The position numbers were made by a program, and so were the translations under genes. Below, piece by piece: positions 7,394-15,483 of a stretch of 28,898 nucleotides of DNA (positions are counted from its first letter, which is position 1; each line of letters begins with the position of its first letter). A model generated the notes under the pieces. The model made no database searches. It saw only the letters and a list, made by a program, of their open reading frames with translations, and was not told the origin of the DNA. Source of the stretch: HGM04593 sp045647745 (GTDB lineage: Bacteria; Bacteroidota; Bacteroidia; Bacteroidales; Bacteroidaceae); contig JAZRMQ010000007.1 in assembly GCA_045647745.1 (NCBI GenBank), positions 1 to 28,898 on the forward strand, in the 5' to 3' direction.

Positions 7394-9169
7394 TTAGTTA
7401 AATAACTCGTCTCGTTGAAGGTATGCTATAATCTCGCCTCTCTCTACGTGGTCGCCCTGTTTAGCACAAATCTCAACCACGCGACCGCCAAGGCCGGCAG
7501 CAACGGGTTGCAGCTCGCCCCACGGTGTGATTATTGTGCAGAAGAGCTCGTCGGCGGCATAGTGGCGCCCGATAGCCGGTGAGTGAGAAACACCCTCTAC
7601 AACAACCTCCCAAAGTATTTGTCCCTTTTCGGCAGCAATAATAGGGTCGGCTTTTGCGTGCTTTATAGCCTTAATCTCCTCAATGCTAACACCCTTGTTC
7701 GCCATTTCGCTATCCTTCGCCTTTTCAATATCGGCAAGGAAACGCTCTTTGGCAACTCCGCTCTTATAATCGCGATATTGACGCTCGTGCATAGCAAACT
7801 CCCAAAGTTCTTCATCATCTTGTCCTGTATCCCAACCAAGCTCCTGCATCTCCTTGCGGTAGCCCTCCAGAGCATCGGGGTAGAAACTCTGTGGGTCGGC
7901 GGTTGTGAATTCGTAGCCTTTCTCTTTGGCAAGCTCAATAATTTCGGGAGCAAGTTCACCCGGCAAGCGACCACTCTTTCCCAAAATCATACCCCACATA
8001 CTCTCGTCCATTCGGCTGAAACGTGGTTCGTCCTGAGCGCGTGAAAGCAGGTTCATAAGCGCAATATTCTTTACATACTGGCTGAAGGGGGTAACGAGTG
8101 GGGGATAACCAACGCGCGGCCACACATACGCAACCTCGTTAAACAACTCAACCATAAGCTCGTCGAGTGTATAAGTCTGCTTTCCTTTGCTCTGCAGAAT
8201 ACCATTTATTCCTTTGTGAACGCCTGCAAGGTCGGACATCATTGAACCCATCATACCACCGGGCAATCCACTGGTCAGCAGCAACGAACTCATTAACTTG
8301 TTGTTGTTGTCCATAAAAACACCCATCCAATCATCAATGAATTCCTGTGTCAGACTACGCACTTTCATATAGGCGTTCATATTGATTTCAGGCACTTTAA
8401 ACCCTGCATCTTTAAGCATTGCTTGAACACTGATAATGTCTGGATGAACCTTGCCCCACGACAACGGTTCAACTGCGGTGTCTATAATGTCGCATCCGTT
8501 TTTGCAAACTTCAAGGATTGATGCCATCGACAATCCGGGGCCGCTGTGTCCGTGATATTGTATAATTATCTCAGGGTGTTTATCCTTTATGCTCTTTGTC
8601 AATCGGCCAAGGAATGCCGGACGGCCAATTCCTGCCATATCCTTGAGGCAAATCTCTGTTGCTCCGGCAGCAATAAGCTCGTCGGCGAGGTTGCTATAAT
8701 ATTCAACCGTGTGAATAGGCGATGATGTTATGCAAAGTGTCGCCTGCGGTATCATTCCGGCCTCGAGAGCGTATTTGATTGATGGGATAATATTTCTGGA
8801 GTCATTTAATCCACAGAAAATACGCGTAATATCAACGCCCTGAGCCTTTTTTACCTTGTACATAAGGCGGCGCACGTCGGCCGGAACGGGGAACATACGC
8901 AGTGCATTGAGCGCTCTATCGAGCATATGTGTCTGTATGCCGGCTTCGTTGAAAGGCTTTGTGAAACTCCTGACAGCCTTGTTCGGATTTTCTCCTGCCA
9001 TAAGATTTACCTGCTCAAATGCGCCTCCGTTTGTCTCTATGCGTGAGAAGCATCCCATCTCAATGATTGCAGGTGCTACTTTTTCAAGTTGCTCTGCCAA
9101 AGGTTGGAATTTACCCGATGATTGGAACATATCGCGGTAAACCAAGCTGAATTTAATCTCCTTTTTCAT
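7394..9169 (-). CDS. Pyruvate/oxaloacetate carboxyltransferase subunit with degenerate biotinyl-like tail, 591 aa
   Basis: The N-terminal 300 residues are a DRE-TIM-type carboxyltransferase barrel as in pyruvate carboxylase subunit B and the oxaloacetate decarboxylase alpha chain. The expected metal and active-site residues are present: RD at 12-13, K176 in CLKDMAG (the lysine carbamylated in pyruvate carboxylase), and H206 and H208 in YHGHSGPG. A PYC/OADA conserved domain follows (VAYVWPRVGYPPLVTPFSQYV). The last 50 or so residues resemble the second half of a biotinyl domain (GGRVVEICAKQGDHVERGEIIAYL). However, the place of the usual AMKM biotin site reads CTIITPWGELQ, with no lysine. The protein would therefore need a separate biotin carrier, or it has another role. 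It transfers carboxyl groups between biotin and a 2-oxo acid. Monocistronic. Confidence 0.88.
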   Translation of the reverse strand: MKKEIKFSLVYRDMFQSSGKFQPLAEQLEKVAPAIIEMGCFSRIETNGGAFEQVNLMAGENPNKAVRSFTKPFNEAGIQTHMLDRALNALRMFPVPADVRRLMYKVKKAQGVDITRIFCGLNDSRNIIPSIKYALEAGMIPQATLCITSSPIHTVEYYSNLADELIAAGATEICLKDMAGIGRPAFLGRLTKSIKDKHPEIIIQYHGHSGPGLSMASILEVCKNGCDIIDTAVEPLSWGKVHPDIISVQAMLKDAGFKVPEINMNAYMKVRSLTQEFIDDWMGVFMDNNNKLMSSLLLTSGLPGGMMGSMMSDLAGVHKGINGILQSKGKQTYTLDELMVELFNEVAYVWPRVGYPPLVTPFSQYVKNIALMNLLSRAQDEPRFSRMDESMWGMILGKSGRLPGELAPEIIELAKEKGYEFTTADPQSFYPDALEGYRKEMQELGWDTGQDDEELWEFAMHERQYRDYKSGVAKERFLADIEKAKDSEMANKGVSIEEIKAIKHAKADPIIAAEKGQILWEVVVEGVSHSPAIGRHYAADELFCTIITPWGELQPVAAGLGGRVVEICAKQGDHVERGEIIAYLQRDELFN

Positions 9170-9258
9170 AATAATGAGTATTTATGGAGTAGTGTAGGAC
9201 TACTTTTGGTGTAAAACTATTGTATTTTTCTAATCTCTCATTGTGTTTATCACTAATG

Positions 9259-9266
9259 CAAAGTTA
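9259..9266 (-). promoter_or_regulatory. -7 element for the carboxyltransferase gene
   Basis: The minus strand reads TAACTTTG followed by C, a perfect TAnnTTTG. The leader to the start codon would be about 85 bases. The -33 region (GGTTTTAA) is a poor match. Confidence 0.45.
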
Positions 9267-9496
9267 GTCGCTTTGTGTTTAAAACCTAATTTTTAAAGGG
9301 TGTTTTTTTAATTATTTTCATATTGAGTGCCATTCGTTTATTCATATACTTAAATTAAAAGATTAGATGATGTTGTTTATTCTTTTGATAATTAATTAAA
9401 TACATTTTGTTTTATTTGTTACGCAAAATTGTTTGTTAAGCTTTGTATAAAGCTCTAGGTTAGTTCTTTGTCGCTATTGGAGTGAATTATGCTTTC

Positions 9497-9516
9497 GCGC
9501 ACAGCCGTGCGCTTTT
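9497..9516 (+). terminator. Terminator-like hairpin in intergenic DNA
   Basis: GCGCAC and GTGCGC pair around the loop AGCC and are followed by TTTT. No annotated plus-strand gene ends here, since the nearest one upstream is convergent and far away. It may end a small unannotated transcript or be a remnant. Confidence 0.4.
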
Positions 9517-9697
9517 GTGGCTCCTTGTCTGTTTTGGTTTTTTTGTTGAAAAAGTGTATTTGTTTATGTCATTTTTGGTGAAAATATTGTTTTTTGTTAT
9601 AAAAACCGCCAAAATGATGTTTTATTTTCGCCAATAAATAGTAAATTTCACCCAATATTTATCTGTTTTGCCCAAACGGCTAGCTCTGTATCGCTGT

Positions 9698-9731
9698 TTT
9701 GGGGTATTTGTGAAATGATTTGCGACCTTTG
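9698..9731 (+). promoter_or_regulatory. Candidate promoter of the acyl-CoA synthetase cluster
   Basis: TTTG at 9698-9701 is followed after 22 bases by GACCTTTG at 9724-9731, which keeps the TTTG of the -7 box and the A but lacks the first T. The start codon lies about 89 bases downstream. Confidence 0.35.
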
Positions 9732-9819
9732 CGTAGTAAAACGTTGAGCGCGGTCTCTTTTTGGTTGAATTTGCGTTTGATGTAATTGAGTTGAAAGCTA
9801 TTTATTACTGAAACATTTT

Positions 9820-11499
9820 ATGAAGCACTATCTTTCGTACGTTGAAGATGTTATTAAAAGCGGTTGGGATAATCCGGCTATTACCAATTATGGTGGGAAT
9901 ACCCTCAGAAATTGCGATATTGCAAGAAATATAGCAAGATTGCACATATTTTTTAAGCAGTGTGGTATTAGAGAGGGTGAAAATATTGCTATTTGTGCGC
10001 GAAATTCAGCCGAGTGGTGCGTGGCTTTTCTTGCCATTACAACGTATAGGGCTGTGGCTGTGCCCTTGTTGGCCGATTTTCTCCCCGAAAATATTATCAA
10101 TTTGGTAAAAATTTCCGATAGTCGAATGTTGTTTGTAGATAAGAATGTTCTATCGGGATTGCAGCGCTCGGGTGCTGTTTCCAGCTTTGCCGAATACGAT
10201 AATTTTATTGGAGCTTTTGATATTGTAACGTATGAAAATGTAATAAATTACAATTCAAATATTAAAGTAAATATTGAATATGCTGATAAGGCTTTTGAGC
10301 AGCAATATCCCAAAGGAATGACTGCAGCTGATATTAACTTTAATATCGGTGCTTTAGACGACCTTGCCGTTATTAGTTATACATCCGGTACAAGCAGCTC
10401 GCCCAAAGGGGTGATGCTTGCGGCAAAATCCCTTTCAGGCAATGTGGAGATTGCTAGAAAATTGGTTCCTATTGCATTTAAAGAGCCGGGTAACACATTG
10501 TCTATATTGCCTTTGGCTCATATATTCGGCTTGGCATTCGATTTTCTCTTTCTCTTTACCTCGGGCTGTCATATTTATATTTTTACCGAGAAACCGGTGC
10601 CGGTTCGTTTGCTTAAAGCATTGTCTGAAGTAAAACCATTTATCTTCTTGACTGTGCCAATGTTAATAGAGAAGATATTTAGAGCAAAGGTAATCCCTAC
10701 TCTAAAGAAACCTGCAATGAAATTCCTCACCTCGATACCGGGTGTGCGTCAGCTTATATACAAGAAGGTGCGTGCAAAAATCATCGATACTTTTGGTGGA
10801 AATCTAGACAAAGCCGGTTTTTTCATTGGTGGTGCTGCAATAAGCAAGGATGTCGACAAGGTGATGAAGCAGATAAAGATACCTTATGCAGTTGGTTATG
10901 GTATGACCGAGTGTGGCCCATTAATCAGCTATGTGGCTTCGGCTCACCCCACAATTCTTGAGGCCGGTGGTATTGCCGGGCCCACAATTGAGGTGCGTAT
11001 CGACTCTGATAGGTCGACAAAGGTGCCCGGTGAGATACAGGTGCGTGGCGATGTTGTTACGTCGGGATATTACAAAAATGAGGCCGCTACATCTGCTGCT
11101 TTCACAAAGGACGGTTGGTTAAAGACCGGTGATATGGGTGTAGAGCCTCGTCCGGGTATTATATATATAAAAGGTCGTTGCAAGAATATGATTTTAACTG
11201 GTAGCGGACAGAATATCTACCCCGAGGAGATTGAGGATTTGATTGTGCAGCTCCCTTATATCACAGAAACAATTGTCGTTGGTCGTAACCACGCGCTTGT
11301 GGCGCTTATTGTTGTCGACTACGATGCTTTAAAGGCTGCGGGTATTGCCGAGGAAAAGGCTCAGGAGGTGATTGAGAATAGTGTGTTCGCATTGAACACA
11401 AAGTTACCGGTGTACAGCCAGATTGCCCGCTGTGAGTTGCGACGTGAACCGTTTGAAAAAACTCCAAAATTGAGTATCAAACGATTTATGTACAATTAA
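9820..11499 (+). CDS. AMP-dependent acyl-CoA synthetase-like ligase, copy 1, 559 aa
   Basis: A member of the ANL (acyl/aryl-CoA synthetase) superfamily, which adenylates a carboxylic acid with ATP and normally passes it to CoA or another thiol. Visible motifs are the phosphate loop YTSGTSSSPKGVML at about 187-200, LPLAHIFGLAFD, the aromatic/adenine motif VGYGMTECGPLIS, KTGDMG, and KGRCKNMILTGSGQNIYPEE. The C-terminal lid carries the expected catalytic lysine in KTPKLSIKRFMYN. There is no signal peptide, carrier-protein domain or condensation domain, so it is a stand-alone cytoplasmic ligase. It is about the length of long-chain fatty-acid CoA ligases, but the substrate cannot be read from sequence. 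It is the most diverged of three tandem paralogs and ends at its own terminator, so it is probably transcribed separately. Confidence 0.9.
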   Translation: MKHYLSYVEDVIKSGWDNPAITNYGGNTLRNCDIARNIARLHIFFKQCGIREGENIAICARNSAEWCVAFLAITTYRAVAVPLLADFLPENIINLVKISDSRMLFVDKNVLSGLQRSGAVSSFAEYDNFIGAFDIVTYENVINYNSNIKVNIEYADKAFEQQYPKGMTAADINFNIGALDDLAVISYTSGTSSSPKGVMLAAKSLSGNVEIARKLVPIAFKEPGNTLSILPLAHIFGLAFDFLFLFTSGCHIYIFTEKPVPVRLLKALSEVKPFIFLTVPMLIEKIFRAKVIPTLKKPAMKFLTSIPGVRQLIYKKVRAKIIDTFGGNLDKAGFFIGGAAISKDVDKVMKQIKIPYAVGYGMTECGPLISYVASAHPTILEAGGIAGPTIEVRIDSDRSTKVPGEIQVRGDVVTSGYYKNEAATSAAFTKDGWLKTGDMGVEPRPGIIYIKGRCKNMILTGSGQNIYPEEIEDLIVQLPYITETIVVGRNHALVALIVVDYDALKAAGIAEEKAQEVIENSVFALNTKLPVYSQIARCELRREPFEKTPKLSIKRFMYN

Positions 11500-11781
11500 T
11501 TTGTATCTTTAATTCTTATATTATTGATAGTGATTGATTTGATTGTCCCGGGGTGCAATGCCCTGTGCCCCGGGAATTTTTAAAACATTTTGATGTGAAA
11601 TTTTGTTAATAAATAGGGCGTTTTGTACTTTTAAACGACAAAAAAGCGCCTGTTTTAAGTTAATTTGGAACAATCACTCTTTTGTTTAAGTGTATTTTTA
11701 GAAATTTGCACGAGTTAATAAATGATAAGATTAGGCTTGCCAGAGCCTCTAAAGATTGAATATTTTAAACAATATTATATT
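11500..11781 (+). other. Spacer between acyl-CoA synthetase copies 1 and 2
   Basis: Beyond the terminator it is AT-rich. A possible -7 box GAAATTTG lies at 11701-11708 with TTTG at 11681-11684; the spacing of 16 is short. The sequence TAGAAATTTGCAC resembles TAGATATTTGCAC before copy 3, suggesting that the two genes kept a common promoter core. Confidence 0.45.
11547..11581 (+). terminator. Intrinsic terminator after acyl-CoA synthetase copy 1
   Basis: A GC-rich stem of CCCGGGG with CCCCGGG is extended by two G-T wobble pairs and two more pairs (11 pairs in all) around the loop ATGCCC, then AATTTTT. Confidence 0.88.
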
Positions 11782-13461
11782 ATGAAACACTTTGTTAGTC
11801 TTTTCAATGATTCAGTAAAAGCAAATTGGGTTTCTCCTGCAGTGACAAACTTTGGTGGAGAAACTTATACCTATGGCCAAATGGCTGAGCAAATAGCAAA
11901 ATACCATATTCTCTTTAGCGAGGCCGGTATCAACAAAGGCGACAAAATCGCTCTCTATGCACGAAATTCGGCAGAGTGGGTAATTGCTTATTTTGCAACT
12001 TTGACATACGAGGCAGTAGCAGTGCCTTTCCTTCCTGATTTTATTCCGGCAGCGGTTGCCGAGCTTGGTTCTTTCTCGGAGTGTAAATTGCTTATAGCTG
12101 ATGATGTAGCAATAAATAGTCTTAAAGAGAACGAAAAATATATTGAACAACTTGAGTCTACCAAGGGCTTTTCCGGTATAATAAATGTAAAAGACCTCAC
12201 TATTGCACTTGCAACAGAGAAAGCTTTGGATGCGGCACACAAAACTCTTGATGCACACTTTGCCAAGCAGTATCCCAACGGATTGACAGCTGCCGACGTA
12301 AACTATTATCCCGAGGAGCGTGATATGGAGGCTGTTGTAGAAATCAGCTTCACATCGGGCACAACAAGTGCCACCTCAAAGGGTGTTGTTCTTCCGGCAC
12401 GTTCATTGTCGGTTAACCTTGATTTTGCACGTCGCGAGATTCCGACAACACAGGGTGGTCACATCTTTGCAATCCTTCCAATGGCTCATATGTTCGGTCA
12501 GACATTTGACGTTCTTTTCCCATTGGCCGGCGGTTGTCACGTATTTGTGATGCCGGGTAAGCCCACACCGGCACGCCTGTTGGGTGGCTTGGGCACAGTC
12601 AAGCCTTTTATGTTCTTGACCGTTCCTTTGGTTGTTGAAAAAATCTTCAAGTCAAAAGTGTTCCCCGCTACACGCAAATTCCCGGCAAACCTCCTTTTGA
12701 AAATCCCCGGATTGGACAGAATTGTGCTTAACAAGATAAAGAAATCATTGCTTACAGCCTTTGGTAACGGCTTTACAACAGGTCTTATCCTTGGTGGTGC
12801 AGCCCTTAACCGCGAGGTTGAGGATTTGCTCAAGCGAATGAAATTCCCCTACGTTGTTGGTTACGGAATGACCGAGTGCGGTCCACTTATCTCATACCGC
12901 GACAAGAGCGAGTTTGTTAAGTACTCTTGCGGTGCAAAGGCCGATCCAATAGAGTTGCGCATCGATTCAGCTAATCCACGCCGCATCTTGGGTGAGATTC
13001 AGGTGAAGGGTGATGCAGTGATGCTCGGTTACTACAAGAACGAAGAGGCTACAGCAGCAACATTTACAAAAGATGGTTGGTTGAAGACCGGTGATATGGG
13101 TCTGCTCGACGGAAAGGGTAACCTGTTTATCAAAGGTCGTTGCAAGAATATGATTTTGACCGGTAGCGGCCAGAATATCTACCCCGAGGAGATTGAGGAC
13201 AAGATAAACAACCTTCCTTACGTTGTTGAGTCATTGGTTGTTGGCCGCAAGAACGCTATCGTGGCGCTTGTTGTTGCCGACTACGAGGCTGGTAAGAAAG
13301 ATGGTCTTGACGAGAAGGCTCTTGAGAAGCTTGTCAACGAGAATGTTCTTGCTTTGAACTCAGAGCTTGCAGCATATAGCAAAATCGGTTACACCGAGAT
13401 TCGTAGCGAAGCCTTTGAAAAGACTCCAAAGCAGAGCATCAAGAGATATATGTATTCTTAA
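11782..13461 (+). CDS. AMP-dependent acyl-CoA synthetase-like ligase, copy 2, 559 aa
   Basis: ATG at 11782 was chosen because MKHFVS matches the starts of the other two copies and gives the same 559-residue length; an in-frame ATG 60 bases upstream has no counterpart. ANL-superfamily motifs are present: VGYGMTECGPLISY, LKTGDMG, KGRCKNMILTGSGQNIYPEE, and the C-terminal lysine in KTPKQSIKRYMYS. The phosphate loop is unusual. It reads FTSGTTSATSKGVVL, one residue longer than in copy 1, with serine before the invariant lysine instead of proline. The 3' two thirds are nearly identical at the DNA level to copy 3. Substrate unknown; probably a medium- or long-chain acid. It lies between two terminators and is probably a single transcription unit. 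Confidence 0.9.
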   Translation: MKHFVSLFNDSVKANWVSPAVTNFGGETYTYGQMAEQIAKYHILFSEAGINKGDKIALYARNSAEWVIAYFATLTYEAVAVPFLPDFIPAAVAELGSFSECKLLIADDVAINSLKENEKYIEQLESTKGFSGIINVKDLTIALATEKALDAAHKTLDAHFAKQYPNGLTAADVNYYPEERDMEAVVEISFTSGTTSATSKGVVLPARSLSVNLDFARREIPTTQGGHIFAILPMAHMFGQTFDVLFPLAGGCHVFVMPGKPTPARLLGGLGTVKPFMFLTVPLVVEKIFKSKVFPATRKFPANLLLKIPGLDRIVLNKIKKSLLTAFGNGFTTGLILGGAALNREVEDLLKRMKFPYVVGYGMTECGPLISYRDKSEFVKYSCGAKADPIELRIDSANPRRILGEIQVKGDAVMLGYYKNEEATAATFTKDGWLKTGDMGLLDGKGNLFIKGRCKNMILTGSGQNIYPEEIEDKINNLPYVVESLVVGRKNAIVALVVADYEAGKKDGLDEKALEKLVNENVLALNSELAAYSKIGYTEIRSEAFEKTPKQSIKRYMYS

Positions 13462-13483
13462 ACAGTGGAATATAACCTTTTTT

Positions 13484-13520
13484 AAATGCGCTCACCCTTT
13501 TGAGGTGAGCGCATTTTTTT
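13484..13520 (+). terminator. Intrinsic terminator after acyl-CoA synthetase copy 2
   Basis: AAATGCGCTCACC pairs perfectly with GGTGAGCGCATTT around a seven-base loop (CTTTTGA), followed by more T. Confidence 0.93.
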
Positions 13521-13592
13521 TGTTGATTTTATGTCGTAGGGGCTGTTTTTACGCGCGATATTGCACATTTGATTGTATTTTGTGCAAAAATA

Positions 13593-13624
13593 TTTGTATG
13601 TTTAAAAAAATATGTAGATATTTG
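13593..13624 (+). promoter_or_regulatory. Candidate promoter of acyl-CoA synthetase copy 3
   Basis: TTTG at 13593-13596 is followed after 20 bases by GATATTTG at 13617-13624. The first T of the -7 box is lost but ATTTGCAC is shared with the region before copy 2. The start codon is 31 bases downstream. An inverted repeat TTGCACA / TGTGCAA (13561-13567 and 13581-13587) lies just upstream and could be an operator. Confidence 0.4.
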
Positions 13625-13655
13625 CACCATCAAATCAATCACATATCAATATTTT

Positions 13656-15335
13656 ATGAAACATTTTGTAAGCTATTTCAATGATGCCGTAAAGAAGCAT
13701 TGGGATTTGCCGGCTGTCACCAACTTTGGTAAGGAAACATACACCTATGGTCAGGTAGCTGAACAAATAGCAAAATACCACATCCTCTTTAGTGAAGTGG
13801 GCATCGCAAAGGGTGATAAAATTGCTCTCTATGCACGTAACTCGGCCCAATGGGTAATTGCTTATTTTGCAACCTTGACATACGAGGCTGTAACAGTTCC
13901 CTTCCTCCCCGATTTTATTCCGGCAGCGGTTGCCGAGCTTGGCTCTTTCTCGGAGTGTAAACTTCTTATAGCCGATAATGTCGCAATAAATGGTATCAAA
14001 GAGGATGAAAAGTATATCAAGCAGTTAGAGACAACAAAAGGCTTTGCTGGTATACTTAATATAAATGATTTGAGCATTGCTCACGCTACCGATAAGGTGT
14101 TGGCTGCAACACGCGAGACACTTGACGAACACTTTGCCAAGCTGTATCCCAACGGATTGACAGCTGCCGACGTAAACTATTATCCCGAGGAGCGTGATAT
14201 GGAGGCTGTTGTAGAAATCAGCTTCACATCAGGTACAACAAGTGCCACTTCAAAGGGTGTTGTTCTTCCGGCTCGTTCACTGTCGGTAAACCTCGAGTTC
14301 GGTCTCCGCGAGATACCGGCTTGTGTAGGCGGTCACATTTTTGCAATCCTTCCAATGGCTCATATGTTCGGTCAGGCATTCGACGTGCTCTTCCCACTTT
14401 CAAGCGGTTGTCACGTATTCGTGATGCCCGGCAAGCCCACACCGGCACGCCTGTTGGGTGGCTTGGGAACAGTTAAGCCTTTTATGTTCTTGACTGTGCC
14501 TTTGGTTGTTGAAAAAATCTTTAAATCAAAGGTTTTCCCCGCTACACGCAAATTCCCGGCAAAGCTGTTGCTTAAAATCCCCGGATTGGACAGAATTGTG
14601 CTTAACAAGATAAAGAAATCACTGCTCACAGCCTTTGGTAACAGCTTTACAACTGGCCTTATCCTTGGTGGTGCAGCCCTTAATCGTGAGGTTGAGGATT
14701 TGCTCAAGAGAATGAAATTCCCCTACGTCGTTGGTTACGGAATGACCGAGTGTGGTCCGCTTATCTCATATCGCGACAAGAGCGAGTATGTAAAATACTC
14801 TTGCGGAACAATGGCTCATCCTATCGAAATTCGTATCGATTCAGCCAACCCACGCCGCATCTTGGGTGAGATTCAGGTGAAGGGTGATGCCGTGATGCTC
14901 GGCTATTATAACAATGAAGAGGCTACAGCAGCAGCATTTACAAGCGACGGCTGGTTGAAAACCGGTGATATGGGTGTTTTTGACGGAAAAGACAATCTCT
15001 ATATCAAAGGTCGTTGCAAGAATATGATTTTGACCGGTAGTGGCCAGAATATCTACCCCGAGGAGATTGAGGACAAGATAAACAACCTTCCTTACGTTGT
15101 TGAGTCATTGGTTGTTGGCCGCAAAAACGCTATCGTGGCGCTTGTTGTTGCCGACTACGAGGCTGGTAAGAAAGATGGCCTTGACGAGAAGGCTCTTGAG
15201 AAGCTAGTCAACGAGAATGTTCTTGCTTTGAACTCAGAGCTTGCTGCATATAGCAAAATCGGTTACACCGAGATTCGCAGCGAAGCCTTTGAAAAGACTC
15301 CAAAGCAAAGCATCAAGAGATTTATGTATTCGTAA
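13656..15335 (+). CDS. AMP-dependent acyl-CoA synthetase-like ligase, copy 3, 559 aa
   Basis: ATG at 13656 matches the starts of the other copies (MKHFVSYFNDAVKK). The domain content is the same as copy 2, including the extended phosphate loop FTSGTTSATSKGVVL, VGYGMTECGPLISY, KGRCKNMILTGSGQNIYPEE and the C-terminal KTPKQSIKRFMYS. Differences from copy 2 cluster in the N-terminal quarter (KKHWDLPAVTNFGKE against KANWVSPAVTNFGGE) and around residues 115-160, while the rest is almost identical. This suggests recent duplication or gene conversion. It is expected to activate a carboxylic acid as acyl-AMP and load it onto CoA or a similar thiol. It ends at a very stable terminator. Confidence 0.9.
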   Translation: MKHFVSYFNDAVKKHWDLPAVTNFGKETYTYGQVAEQIAKYHILFSEVGIAKGDKIALYARNSAQWVIAYFATLTYEAVTVPFLPDFIPAAVAELGSFSECKLLIADNVAINGIKEDEKYIKQLETTKGFAGILNINDLSIAHATDKVLAATRETLDEHFAKLYPNGLTAADVNYYPEERDMEAVVEISFTSGTTSATSKGVVLPARSLSVNLEFGLREIPACVGGHIFAILPMAHMFGQAFDVLFPLSSGCHVFVMPGKPTPARLLGGLGTVKPFMFLTVPLVVEKIFKSKVFPATRKFPAKLLLKIPGLDRIVLNKIKKSLLTAFGNSFTTGLILGGAALNREVEDLLKRMKFPYVVGYGMTECGPLISYRDKSEYVKYSCGTMAHPIEIRIDSANPRRILGEIQVKGDAVMLGYYNNEEATAAAFTSDGWLKTGDMGVFDGKDNLYIKGRCKNMILTGSGQNIYPEEIEDKINNLPYVVESLVVGRKNAIVALVVADYEAGKKDGLDEKALEKLVNENVLALNSELAAYSKIGYTEIRSEAFEKTPKQSIKRFMYS

Positions 15336-15346
15336 AGAATTTTTAC

Positions 15347-15389
15347 CATAAAGCAAAACTCCGAACTACGGTTCGGAGTTTTGCTTTAT
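15347..15389 (+). terminator. Strong intrinsic terminator with UACG tetraloop
   Basis: Bases 15348-15365 pair with 15372-15389 (core AAAGCAAAACTCCGAA / TTCGGAGTTTTGCTTT). The loop is closed by a C-G pair around TACG, giving a cUACGg tetraloop, one of the most stable RNA loops. It separates the ligase cluster from the nitrilase gene. Confidence 0.93.
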
Positions 15390-15431
15390 TTGTATCTTGC
15401 ATTGCAAAAAGAGCTCTTGCGCAGCAAACTC

Positions 15432-15462
15432 TTTCGATTGTCACCATAAAATCTTACCTTTG
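15432..15462 (+). promoter_or_regulatory. Promoter of the nitrilase-family gene
   Basis: TTTC at 15432-15435 (one mismatch from TTTG) is followed after 19 bases by TACCTTTG at 15455-15462, a perfect -7 box. The start codon is only 22 bases further, so the leader is very short. Confidence 0.6.
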
Positions 15463-15483
15463 TCGCTGATAATTCAGAAAAAA

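Larger units (their letters stand above)
9170..9819. other. Long divergent intergenic region (650 bases)
   Basis: AT-rich spacer between the carboxyltransferase gene (-) and the first acyl-CoA synthetase gene (+). It contains candidate -7 boxes for both genes, a terminator-like hairpin at 9497-9516, a small hairpin (AGTAGT/ACTACT, 9189-9205) in the carboxyltransferase leader, and a series of CCAA motifs spaced 20-22 bases apart at 9609-9675. No protein-coding sequence is recognisable. A small RNA ending at 9516 is possible but unproven. Confidence 0.6.

Noticed and set aside
9189..9205. Riboswitch or regulatory hairpin before the carboxyltransferase gene
   Set aside because: The stem is only six pairs and nothing resembles a known riboswitch class; kept only as a note in the intergenic entry.
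9820..15335. Ligase triplet as part of a nonribosomal peptide cluster
   Set aside because: No carrier, condensation or thioesterase domain is present, and each gene is a stand-alone 559-codon ligase with its own terminator.
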